From assembly GCA_032622095.1 (NCBI GenBank), contig CP136066.1, positions 10,811,784 to 10,875,783 on the forward strand: 64,000 nt of DNA, in the 5' to 3' direction. Shown here one piece after another: positions 11,700-21,343 of this stretch. The notes under the pieces are model-generated. The model made no database searches. It was not told the DNA's origin and saw only the letters and a program-made list of their open reading frames with translations. The DNA is from Siphonodentalium dalli. Lineage: Eukaryota; Mollusca; Scaphopoda; Gadilida; Siphonodentaliidae. Position 1 is the stretch's first letter. Every line of letters starts with the position of its first letter. A program made the translations under genes and the position numbers.

Positions 11700-12864
11700 C
11701 AGTGCTTCACAAGAAAACCATAGTCAGAAATGGTTACGCCACCAAGATCATATTATCAGCCATAAAATATTATTCATTAGTTAGCGCTAATATAGGCGCT
11801 AACTAATGACTTGTTAAATAACATCTAATAAATATTCATCTTATTCACAACTTTAAGGAGTCCTTCTGGTACACGATAATATTTATCGCCGTTTTATTTG
11901 CACCAAGTGAACTCGGCGCATAAATAATTTATAGAACAGACCTCTATTATGATGATCGTGTCGTTATTTGTTTAAGATGCGTATCAATTGACATATACGC
12001 ACCCGTTCCCTCATTAAAATCTATATATATCGCCCATTTTAGGGGACTTCCGCGAATTCGGGGACTTCCGCAAAGTGACCTCCACAAATCGGGACCTACT
12101 GCAAATCGTCGCACCCAATGCAATTTGTAAACAAATACGATTGACATGCGCTTTAACGAGGTGAGCTTTAATTAAACGAAAGAAGCATTCTACATAAACT
12201 ATTTGTCATGGACTCAGCCAGTGTGCCATATATATGTGTCAACTAAGGTCGCTTTGCGTGGTAAAAGTGAAAAGTGAAAGTGGGAAATCCTATTGAAAAT
12301 GAAAGTAACCTACAATTTTGGGATTTTCGCGGCAGATTGCAGTGAATCTATACTATTGGAAGTGAATGTACAATTCCTGGAATTCTATCAGATATCGCGA
12401 CTCTGCTCGTTTTCGTGATCACAGGTTATATAGGGCCTATATGACCACGAAAACGAGTCGAGTCGTGATACATCCATCGGTACAAACACATATTGTATAC
12501 GATACAATTTTGACTTGATGACCATAAAATAAAAGATGGCGGTTAATCCAAGTCTCCAACAGAACAGACATGCGCGCTCCAATTAAAATTACCCATAATT
12601 CTCTTCACTACATCAGGGGTTCCCAATGGGTTATACATTATTTTCCGGCTATCAGATTATTTATATTTTCAAGAACTGTGGCATCCTTCGACGTGAGCGG
12701 ACGTATTTACAATTAAGTGCGAGTAGTCATGCGCAACTAATTAAGGAAGCCAATGGAGCTGGCAAGCCGACAGATGGTATTATATACTGGATTTTATATT
12801 CTTAATTATATTAGTTAGATTAGTTATGTATTCTTAGTTAGCTTGGATCATTAGATCGAAAATA
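11700..12864. other. noncoding stretch upstream of LINE copy A
   Basis: Contains a perfect short palindrome (attagttagcgc ... gcgctaactaat, 11773-11804). The last few hundred bases may be the 5' untranslated region and internal promoter of the LINE that follows, but nothing in the sequence defines its start. Confidence 0.35.
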
Positions 12865-13632
12865 TTGGATATTATCATGGAAACAATCGATTACACGGAT
12901 TTTGATGACACATTCGATGTTATTGAGGCCACTGGTGTAACAACTGTTGTGCCAGAATCGGTTCGTTTGTTTGAGCAAAATTCAAGTAATTCTACCAGAG
13001 GAACAGTGAGTGATTATATTCTTAATCTCGATAAACTAATAAAGAAAAAGTTAACGTATGATGAGGAAAACAAATACCAAACGGAAATCAAAGATGGAGG
13101 TCGTTGCGTGACCATAGATTTAGACTCTGATAGTTACAATAGATACTATAGTGGACTGTGTTCAATGTATTGGGATGACTCCTTGAAAAAGGAAATAAAT
13201 AATGCACATTGGATAATAGGAAAAGACAAAATGAACGTTATAGTGGATGAAAGAATTTATGTCTATCGGAACGTTACCGGTAAAGGTGGAAAAGTGACAA
13301 TTCACGTATATAGGACTAAAAACAAAATGATGATCCAAGGATATAAGAAAAATATCACTTGGTGGACAACTAAAACACTACCCAACATCTGGGAATCAGG
13401 TTTTTCTGAGGAAAAGACAGTGGCCTCGGAGTGTGAGCAGGTAATAATCGCGTCTACTCCTAAGAACGATGATGGACACGACATTTACTGGGATGATGTT
13501 CCAAATGCACACTCCCCGATTACATTTTCAGCCACGCCGCAGACTGAAAACAAACAAATTCCCAAACAAGTTATCAACCTGCTTACCCCAATGCCCAAAC
13601 GACAGGAGAAGAAAAACCGGTGGAGATTATAG
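12865..13632 (+). CDS. LINE copy A ORF1a, uncharacterised 255-residue protein
   Basis: This is an intact open frame of 255 codons directly upstream of the SGNH ORF. The N-terminus is acidic (YTDFDDTFDVIE). The middle contains KVTIHVYRTKNKMMIQG followed by a tryptophan-rich WWTTKTLPNIW stretch. The C-terminus is basic and proline-rich (TPMPKRQEKKNRWRL). I do not recognise a named domain. The pattern of a beta-strand with YRT, then QG, then W and a hydrophobic LP resembles a short module I associate with transposon-derived proteins of cnidarians and molluscs, but this is inference. It is probably nucleic-acid binding, in the role usually played by LINE ORF1. The stop at 13630-13632 lies 28 bases before the next ORF's ATG, so termination-reinitiation or frameshifting is conceivable. 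The alternative start is the second Met at 12877. Confidence 0.6.
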   Translation: MDIIMETIDYTDFDDTFDVIEATGVTTVVPESVRLFEQNSSNSTRGTVSDYILNLDKLIKKKLTYDEENKYQTEIKDGGRCVTIDLDSDSYNRYYSGLCSMYWDDSLKKEINNAHWIIGKDKMNVIVDERIYVYRNVTGKGGKVTIHVYRTKNKMMIQGYKKNITWWTTKTLPNIWESGFSEEKTVASECEQVIIASTPKNDDGHDIYWDDVPNAHSPITFSATPQTENKQIPKQVINLLTPMPKRQEKKNRWRL

Positions 13633-13660
13633 TGAGAAATTGTCATGTTTAAAGCTTAAA

Positions 13661-14863
13661 ATGGCAATTTCGGAACTACAAGAGCTATTTGAAGAGTTCA
13701 AAACAAACCAACTCAACCGTGACTCAGAAGTTAATGAGAAATTCAAACAGCTAGAACGAGAAATGGTTTTGATGAAAGAAGAAAACAATAGACTCAGAAA
13801 GGTGGCAAAAAAAGCAGCCACAGAAATACCATCAGCAGCACCCTCAACCGGAAAAACGAAGTTGAACAAAACCCCAACAGCAGCACCCTCCACCGGAAAA
13901 ACGAAGTTGAACAAAACCCCAACTGCAAAGCACTCGAAACACAAATCGGAACTCAAAACAATTAATTACACAGGCGACGGAAAAGCACGAACGCCGATTC
14001 AAGAGAGCCCAGTTGTAGTTACCGACTCGGAATATGTTGTCGCATCCAATGTAACAGTTGCAAACAAATTTCATGTGCTTCAGGCTGATGATCAATCAAA
14101 ATCGCCTGTAGCTTCTAAATGTGCCACGTCATCAAAGGATCACAAGGAGAGAAACCCCAGTGAAATGTCTAAATTTGGAAAAATACACCTTGTTGTGGGA
14201 GACTCAGTACTTCGATTTGTTAATTCGTGGCGTCTTTCCCACCCTGGTGAGTTCGTAAAGAAGGTTTCGATCGGTGGAATGAGGATAATGGGGCTTCTAG
14301 CATGGCTGACAGATTCATCGAATTTTGTGGAGGGGAATGTGACAAAATTTACATTCCACGTAGGCATCAACTCATGCCGAAATGGGTTAGTGACCGACAA
14401 ACAACTATTACTGAGTGTTATCGATGAAGTGAAACGCCGATACCCAAAGGCGACAATTCGAATATCATCAGTGCTACCCTCACTGCACAACCACGGAACA
14501 AATCGTTTGATTTTCGAAACAAACGAATGCTACAAATCAATCTGTGCGCTAACTGGGTGTGAATACATAGATAACGCCCAATCATTTGTGGAACCACGAA
14601 CCACCCGCGTAGCAGTACATATGTTCCATGACAAATGGCATCCCAACACTGATGGCGTGGAACGATTGGGCAGAAACATTCGCCACGGGACGAACAGCCG
14701 ACAGACCTTTGACCCTTCGTTTCATCAGCATGGTCGGTGGTCACACTCACAACCTGCGACGAATCACCAGTCCCCAGCGGGTGACTTGAAAGACTCCCAA
14801 ACTTTAATGGCTTCTGAACTCGGTAGTTTGATAGCAGAACTGAGAGCATGTGTGGTTTTGTAG
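13661..14863 (+). CDS. LINE copy A ORF1b, coiled coil plus SGNH/GDSL-type hydrolase
   Basis: The proposed start is ATG 13661 (MAISELQELFEEF), because upstream codons in this frame only overlap ORF1a and read as low-complexity. The product is about 400 residues. Residues 1-50 are heptad-like and charged (coiled coil). Residues about 55-90 contain a tandem duplication of APSTGKTKLNKTPT. From about residue 175 there is an SGNH fold signature: VVGDSVLRF (nucleophile serine block), HVGINSC (Gly/Asn block), and DKWHPN (catalytic Asp and His). Esterase domains of this type occur in ORF1 proteins of CR1/L2-like LINEs, where they probably act on lipids or RNP membranes; the substrate is unknown. All catalytic residues are visible, so this part is intact while ORF2 of the same element is broken. 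Confidence 0.8.
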   Translation: MAISELQELFEEFKTNQLNRDSEVNEKFKQLEREMVLMKEENNRLRKVAKKAATEIPSAAPSTGKTKLNKTPTAAPSTGKTKLNKTPTAKHSKHKSELKTINYTGDGKARTPIQESPVVVTDSEYVVASNVTVANKFHVLQADDQSKSPVASKCATSSKDHKERNPSEMSKFGKIHLVVGDSVLRFVNSWRLSHPGEFVKKVSIGGMRIMGLLAWLTDSSNFVEGNVTKFTFHVGINSCRNGLVTDKQLLLSVIDEVKRRYPKATIRISSVLPSLHNHGTNRLIFETNECYKSICALTGCEYIDNAQSFVEPRTTRVAVHMFHDKWHPNTDGVERLGRNIRHGTNSRQTFDPSFHQHGRWSHSQPATNHQSPAGDLKDSQTLMASELGSLIAELRACVVL

Positions 14864-15472
14864 GCATGGCACAGCTTAATCTCCAGTAAGATGGACTTTG
14901 GTTTCATCGCACATGTATACAAATTGAATAACGTTTTCATTACTTGTTTAACATCCGACATCGACCCTTTAAGTCGGCACGTTTTATGTACCGACAATGA
15001 ACGCGTTGTTTAATTATCTACCATAATCTCACTTGTTAGCACCATGTATCAATTAAATGATGACCACTAGCTCGTTATCCAATTATCTATAACGATCTTT
15101 ATACGAACCAATGTGGATACAATAACATACCATCAGTGTAAACAATATTTTTATAGGAAAGCATTGTCGATGTTTCATAGACAACTAACCAAACAAACAA
15201 AAGCATTTCGCCCAGTGGATAAGTAACTTTCATTTCTGTATGATTTCAAAATATTCCTTAAGTAAAATATGTCCCTCTGTAGATTATGCTGTTGCCATGC
15301 ACGATGCAGCACTATAATGGTATACTCCTTGTGTTTTAGTATTGTTGTTAAAATTTATTAGTATGAACGCATTATATACGTATACTTTGTATAAATGTCT
15401 GATTTAGGTAAATTGTACAATTGTAGGGAAAATAGGAAATCTTACCAGCTCCATGGCTAGTACACTGAAATA
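14864..15472 (+). other. inter-ORF region of LINE copy A
   Basis: 609 bases between ORF1b and the start of ORF2, AT-rich and without a supported frame. The corresponding spacer in copy B is only about 230 bases, so this copy may carry an insertion, or B a deletion. Confidence 0.4.
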
Positions 15473-17849
15473 ATGTCTGATACTAGTTCAACAGATCACA
15501 GTAATACAATCCGATATACAAGCTGGAATGTGCAAGGGATCCGTAAAAAAATAAGAGATCCAGATTTTAGAAACCAAATAGAGAGATATCAGTTTATTAC
15601 TCTGGTAGAAACGTGGCATCAAGCTTCACCAGATATTCATTTAGAAGGGTATGAAAATCTAAATTTAAGCCGTTCCCAGGCCAAGAAAAAGGGTGGTATA
15701 GCCTTTTATTTTCTCTCAAAATTCAAAAAGTACATGCGAAAAGTCTACACTGTAAACGAGGTAGCACTATGTGTCGAGTTCGATGGTCAAATGCTTAACC
15801 AATCCACAAAAGTAATATTTGTGTCATTGTATATTCCTCCCAGCAATTCTAGTTTTTGGAGGACGAAAGATAAAGACGATGATATATTTGAATGTGTCGA
15901 GAAGGCTTTTGCTCGATGCAAGAGCGGTGAACTATTGATTATCGGCGAGGATTTCAATGCACGCATAGGTGAATTGCCAGACCACGTGGTATCTGACAGT
16001 GATAAGCACACGCCACTCTCAGCTGATTACATAATTGACACGTGGTGCCCCAATAGAGCCAGTATGGATAGTCGTATAAACTCTTTTGGTCGCAAGCTCA
16101 TATCTCAGCCGAAATAGTGGTATTCGTGTAATTAATGGACGATCAACAGGCGATAGACTTGGTCATTTCACAAGCTATCAATATAATGGGGCGAGCGTCG
16201 TTGATTATATCCTTATAACAGAGAGTTTTCTTTGCGCGGTTGATTACTTTTGTGTTAAACTTTCAACTGAATTCTCTAACCATTGTCAATTAGTTCTTCA
16301 CTAAAAATATGACAATGAACGATGCCAATCACAAAACAAATATAAATATACCCAACTTAGAACACATCTTAAATGGGCAGAACATAGTGAGGAGAAATTA
16401 CGCAACGCCATGCATAATACTTCCATTCGCGGACGCTTATCTGATTATAAAACGTATCACTATCAGCATGATGTTTATGGTGCCAAAAATGCGACCAAAG
16501 ACCTTATGCAAATAGTAAATGACGTAAACATGTACGCATGTGTACGAAGGGTAGTTAATAGGAAGAAAACTCCGCGTAAAAGAAAATGGTTTGACGGACA
16601 ATGTAGGGAATTTAAGCGCGATCTCGGAAAAATCATTAACGATATGAGGAATAACCCATTTGACCCAAACCTAAGAACGCGATACAATGTGAAACGAAAA
16701 GCGTACAAAAAGGCGCTGAAGGCTAAACGACGAGCATTCTACGCAGATATATATTGTAAACTAGATACGTTAGAGACAACCAACCCAAAACAATATTGGG
16801 AAATCATAACAAAAATGCGGCAGAGACCGGTCTCACAAAATGAACTTGATGCTGATCGATCAATTGATTTTTTCACTGAGCTTTATTGTCCGAAACCTGA
16901 TAATCCAGATTGTGGATTATCTTCGGACACATATCAAACTTGTAATCAAGCTATTAATAATGATGATATCACGACAGAGGAAGTTCTTGGCGCTACAAGA
17001 GAACTAAAAAACGGAAAGGCGATTGGACCCGACCAAATTTCGAACGAATTGCTGAAGTCACTCGTTCCATTGATAATTGATGACATTGTAAAATTGTTTA
17101 ACTTAATTCTGGAGACAGGACATTATCCGAGTGATTGGAGCGAATCTACCCTTACTTTAATTCACAAAAAAAGGAGACAAAAGTGATCCCAATAACTACA
17201 GGGCAATAGCAGTATCATCGGCTTTCGGTAAATTGTTTAACAAAATAATTAATCGTCGGTTAATCGATTTCTTACATGTAAACAATATTATCAGCGAAAA
17301 CCAATTTGGTTTTTCGAAAGGGAAGAGCACCATTGGTGGAGCATTTGTTCTGCACGCGGCCATTCAAAAATACAAACGATTGGGAAAGCCCCTATATGCT
17401 GCATTCATAGATTTCAGAAAAGCGTTCGATACAGTAAACAGACAATTACTTTTTTTTAAATTAAAATGCGCGGGCATTAAGGGACTCATACTACGGATAA
17501 TACAGTCACTATATGACAATAGCTACTATATCACCAAAACAAACAAAGGGTTGGGGCCTCCAAGCTTATCCACGATAGGTGTTAGGCAAGGATATATATA
17601 TTGTCCCCAAACCTGTTCAAAATCTTTATTGATGACATTAAAAAAGAGTTTGACAGTCCTTGCGATGCTGTCCATTTAGGCAATGATACACTTAATCACA
17701 TTTTATTCGCTCATGACCTGGTTTTACTTTCGGATACTCCAAGTGGGCTACAGTGCTGTCTAAACAGACTAAATAGATACACTGAGACCAATAAACTCAC
17801 CGTGAACACTGATAAAACTAAATGTTGTTCAGATAGTTTAATGTTGTGA
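15473..17849 (+). pseudogene. LINE copy A ORF2, APE endonuclease and reverse transcriptase, broken
   Basis: Endonuclease: RYTSWNVQGIRKKI, LVETWHQ, LIIGEDFNARIGE (usually GDFN), then after a frame change near 16100, NGASVVDYILI and FSNHCQL (usually SDH, here SNH). A linker with basic residues (16410-16750) leads to RT: LKNGKAIGPDQISNELL, then a frame break in the run of A at 17166-17172, then AVSSAFGKLFNKIINRRL, NQFGFSKGKST, AAFIDFRKAFDTVNR. There is another frame break at the ATAT run near 17595, then LFAHDLVLLSD (the catalytic FADD box, first Asp replaced by His) and KLTVNTDKTKC. The copy is therefore inactive in both catalytic domains. The protein stops just after this motif, where another LINE fragment begins. 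The family is CR1/L2-like by domain content. Confidence 0.85.
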
Positions 17850-18085
17850 TGGACCTTTTGGTATTTTGTGAGTTGATTCTAGCCAAAATTGCAAAATGAT
17901 CGGATATGTCAGGATCCCAGATTATCAAACTTTTCGAGACGTGGACATCTGGCTTTCGGACCAATATCAAATCTAAAGTATGGCCGTGTTTGTGAGTTGC
18001 CATATTAACAAGTTGCTTAAATCCTAGAGAATCGACGAGACCTAAGAATTCGATGGCGAAATTGTTGGTGCAACATGGGAAAACC
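17820..18085 (-). pseudogene. LINE endonuclease fragment of a different family
   Basis: Read on the minus strand: FLGLVDSLGFKQLV, then MATHKHGHTLDLILVRK and DISDHFAILARIN. The TH-x-GHTLDL and SDH motifs are the C-terminal half of an APE-type endonuclease of CR1/L2-like LINEs, and this family is clearly different from copies A and B (which have NGASVVDY). It lies head-on against the end of copy A, with the junction somewhere in 17820-17850. The upstream half of the endonuclease and all of the RT are absent. Confidence 0.8.
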
Positions 18086-19669
18086 GAGGAAAGTTCAGAA
18101 AATTCGAGCGGGGAAGCACGAATTGGACCAATGAAGCACCTCTTCCACCAACACCTGAAATTGGAGTTTTAATGAAATGCTCTAAGTCGAACGTCGAACT
18201 AACTTAACGCGAATATCTAATGAATATCGAACGTCGAACAAACTTTACACACCTGTGTTTTGGAGCGCAAACCACTAAGTGACCGTCAGCTTTATTGACG
18301 TAGATATTGCAGGTCTGTGGTTGAAAGTTCCAGGTGGAATATTTGTTCGATGCGAGCACCATCCAAAATATCATCGAGTGAAATTTTATGCGCTCGTGTA
18401 TGCTTATCTGCCTATTTATAGATGATGCACAAATAACCCGATTGCACAAGTAAGCCCAAAATAAGGTTAAAAATAATTTAATTACAAATTATATATATAT
18501 TGGTACACGAACTGACTAATTAGACTCGGACTCACGTTATCGTGCATACTGCCTTCAAGTGCAATGATAACTGTGGGCAAAATGAAACTAAAACATGTGT
18601 TCTGGACATTAGTTCATTAAATATACATATATGTGTGTATATATACACATATGGGTCTCCGGTGGCTCAGTCAGGAACTTGATGCAATAGACTACTTTAG
18701 GCTGCCAAAAGGGACGTGTTCCCAAATAAGGAGAAATTACCCAGGGTGGAAAATGTCACGGGTTCCCCAATTAGACCCTCAGGATGGCAGCCATTTTGGA
18801 CTTGATGGCATTTGTGGTGAATATTTATGGTGTCATCGAGGGGGAAACTTACAGCAACCTTTCTTTGACCTAAATATATCAAGTTACCGAGAAATGGCAT
18901 GGGTCACTTATTGAAACCCCTCTGGGCGGCAGCCATTTTCGAATAAGGAATGGAAGTCACGTTCGTCGTCTAAGTTGAGTACAAGGTGAAAATGGCGGTT
19001 TTTGAATTATGATTGGTTTGTTGGGGGGATCAATTTTCACAGTTCACATTGACCATTCATGCCAAATTGCATGCTTTGTATCACAATAAAGTGAACGATT
19101 ATGTCACTACCGTTAACATATAATTATATATACACATGTAGGGAGGCATTGTAACTCAACGAAATTGATCATAAATGGTGTAAAATCAACAGTGCATATT
19201 TCGTTGTGTTTACTTGGTTATTTTCAGGTATCCTTCCAAATAATAGTCATCGCATAAATAACCGATTAAATTGGGATCGATACGACTCTGTCGAGAGAGA
19301 ACAGAGACGTTTCAGGTGAGCTAAAAACCTGGCCTATACTTTGGAATTAATTAATACCTTTTTGTGGGAAACAGGGTTAATAACATATGACGTTTTAGGC
19401 GGCACAATCATAGTATTGAAATTTGTAGATACACCGAGCGTAGCATTGAAAGAATCCGGAGTGTGGAATTCCCAATCTGATTGGAAACGATTGTTTACGA
19501 AATATTTGCCCACTTTACTCAAATACATATTGTCCTCCCTTCCATGTTATATTATAACTTGGAAATTGCTGTAAAAACGAGGAAATGACAGGTGACAAAC
19601 ATGAAATGCAGGAACACTGTGTGAAGAATTAGTTTAAGCTTATAATAAACGCTCTTCATTGCTAGTTAT
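18086..19669. other. noncoding stretch with dispersed-repeat fragments
   Basis: Two passages near 18780-18800 and 18930-18945 contain GGCAGCCATTTT, the reverse complement of the AAGATGGCGGC-type motif that marks the 38-kb repeat, so a degenerate relative is present on the minus strand. A possible RNA polymerase III A-box (TGGCTCAGTCAGG, 18663) has no convincing B-box. No gene is supported. Confidence 0.4.
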
Positions 19670-20320
19670 ACCCCCTTTAAAAATAGGTTATAATTGTTTG
19701 CACCCGACCGTCCGTCTAGCCGTATGTCTAGACGCCCGTACGTCAATCCGATATCATAACTTGAACTGTAGTACTCGGATCTCAGTGAAATTTGGTATGG
19801 ATGTTCACTACTATGAAGACATTAAATAGAGGTTTCATCGTTTTTATTTTTTCGGGTATTCCATTCTAGAGTTATTCCAGAGTTGTTTATCTGGAAATGT
19901 TGGCATTTTGGTCCGTCTGGTATCTGTTCATGTCATAACTTCAACAGTTGTGCTTGGATCTCAATGAAATTTGGTATTAATGTTCACTACTATGAGTACA
20001 TTCAATAGAGGGTTCCATCGTTTTTGTTTATCTGGAAATGTTGGCTTTTTGGTCCGTCCGATGTCTGTTGACACCATAAATTAAACAGTAATCCTCGGAT
20101 CTCAATGATATTTTATACGGATGTTCACTACACTAAGGGGACATTCAATAGAGGATTCAATCGTTTTGTTTTTGGTTTTTACTTCTATAGCTATGCATCT
20201 TTGTTCATTTGAAAATGCTGACTTTCGGGTCCATCTGTCTGGGTATATCAGTCATAGGTTAAACAAGGTATGCCCACACTAGGTGGTATGCCACAAGTGG
20301 GTACAAGATAGAAGATACAA
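19670..20320 (+). repeat. dispersed invertebrate repeat with internal sub-repeats
   Basis: Three related passages of about 150-160 bp each contain a core like TCGGATCTCAATGAAATTTG followed by ggatgttcactactatgaa and an imperfect gtccgtctg word. The tail has atgcccacactaggtggtatgccac. The reverse complement of the same elements occurs at about 56990-57310. Repeats with this 'direct comparison' layout are abundant in molluscs. No protein is encoded. Confidence 0.65.
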
Positions 20321-20446
20321 GATTTTATAGCAATAACACCTCAATGGACAGTTGCAAACATATAACATATAATATAAAACGTACATGTACAATAATTGCA
20401 TGAATTAAACAAAACCCGACTCAGTCAAAATTTATATCGAGTATAC

Positions 20447-20889
20447 TCACTCATAAGTTGTTCTTATAATTATTATGCACTTGATAAACTCTGCCGTTTT
20501 GCAAATAAGGACCGGATCATGTCGCATATGATATTTATGGTATCCAATGTGCCTATTTTCCATTATATAATTAAATTTATTGTCTTCTGTCATTCTATCG
20601 AAATATGTTGTATACTTGCCTATTGCTGCGAAACAACTAATGCGAATGTTTTCGTAAGCAGGACAATTCATTACAAAGTGTGATTCGGTCTCAACCGAGT
20701 TTGTCTTACATACAGGACATATTCTATCTGCTATTTCTGATGGGGTTTGTTTGTGTCTTCCCTTCTCAATCTCAAGCTTGTGATTACTTACGCGTAACCT
20801 TGTGAAGAGAATTCTCGCGTGAACTGATTTGGTATTGGTAATATACGGTTCCACCTCATATCTGCGTTTGAAAATGCGATACGTTCTTA
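20447..20889 (-). pseudogene. LINE copy B ORF2 C-terminus with Cys/His zinc-finger-like motif
   Basis: The peptide starts KLRTYRIFKRRYEVEPYI, continues LTR-type RLRVSNHKLEIEKGRH, and has CPVCKTNSVETESHFVMNCP, a Cys-x2-Cys ... His-x4-Cys motif typical of the C-terminal end of CR1/L2/RTE-like ORF2 proteins. It is separated from the rest of ORF2 by the piggyBac-like MITE. The stop region lies around 20447. Confidence 0.8.
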
Positions 20890-21343
20890 GTGTATCCAAC
20901 AGAACGTCCCTGTGTCAATGCATTCTCTTATATATGCGAGTCGACCATAGGTCGCCTCGCATATATAAGAGAATGCATTGGCTTAACACATATTAAAAAT
21001 GATAAAATTGTCAAAGAATGTAGAAAAATATTATAAAAATTGTTAAAAAATGTAAGAAAAATTATAAAATTGTTAAAGAATGTAAGAAAAAATGGTAAAA
21101 AGTGTTAAAGAATTTTTTTAGGCCAATGCATTATCTTATATATGCGAGGCGACCTATGGTCGACTCGCATATATAAGAGAATGCATTGGCACAGGGCATA
21201 ACTGTAACCATCACAATGTGGTCAATGAACCGGTTCCAATGATATCCATATTTGTATGGTGTTATTGAGACAGACGGAAGATATTTTAGGCTATTGAAGC
21301 TTTATTTGGGCGTTTTTGGCCGTTTTGTTGGGTAAAGGGTTAA
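20890..21343. mobile_element. piggyBac-like MITE, copy 2, nested in LINE copy B
   Basis: Same structure as the element at 2243-2643 but in the opposite orientation: the two 69-bp palindromes (about 20914-20982 and 21125-21191) flank an expanded A/T-rich spacer of tgttaaagaatgtaagaaaa-like words. The right end is GGGTAAAGGG-TTAA (21330-21343). The left terminus (around 20890-20902, tccaacag) is degenerate and the left TTAA is not clear. It splits the C-terminal coding region of LINE copy B, so it is younger than that LINE. Confidence 0.8.

Larger units (their letters stand above)
12865..17849 (+). mobile_element. non-LTR retrotransposon copy A, three coding parts, decayed
   Basis: On the plus strand, in order: ORF1a (12865-13632), ORF1b with coiled coil and SGNH hydrolase (13661-14863), and ORF2 with APE-type endonuclease and reverse transcriptase (15473-17849). 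An esterase-type ORF1 joined to APE and RT is known from the CR1/L2 group of LINEs, so I place it there tentatively. The copy ends abruptly just after the RT motif NTDKTKC, where a minus-strand endonuclease fragment of another LINE begins. It has no C-terminal zinc-finger part, no 3' tail and no recognisable target duplication. ORF1a and ORF1b are intact, but ORF2 has several frame breaks. Confidence 0.85.

Noticed and set aside
18663-18760. tRNA-derived SINE head (A-box TGGCTCAGTCAGG)
   Set aside because: No B-box at a suitable distance and no cloverleaf could be drawn.
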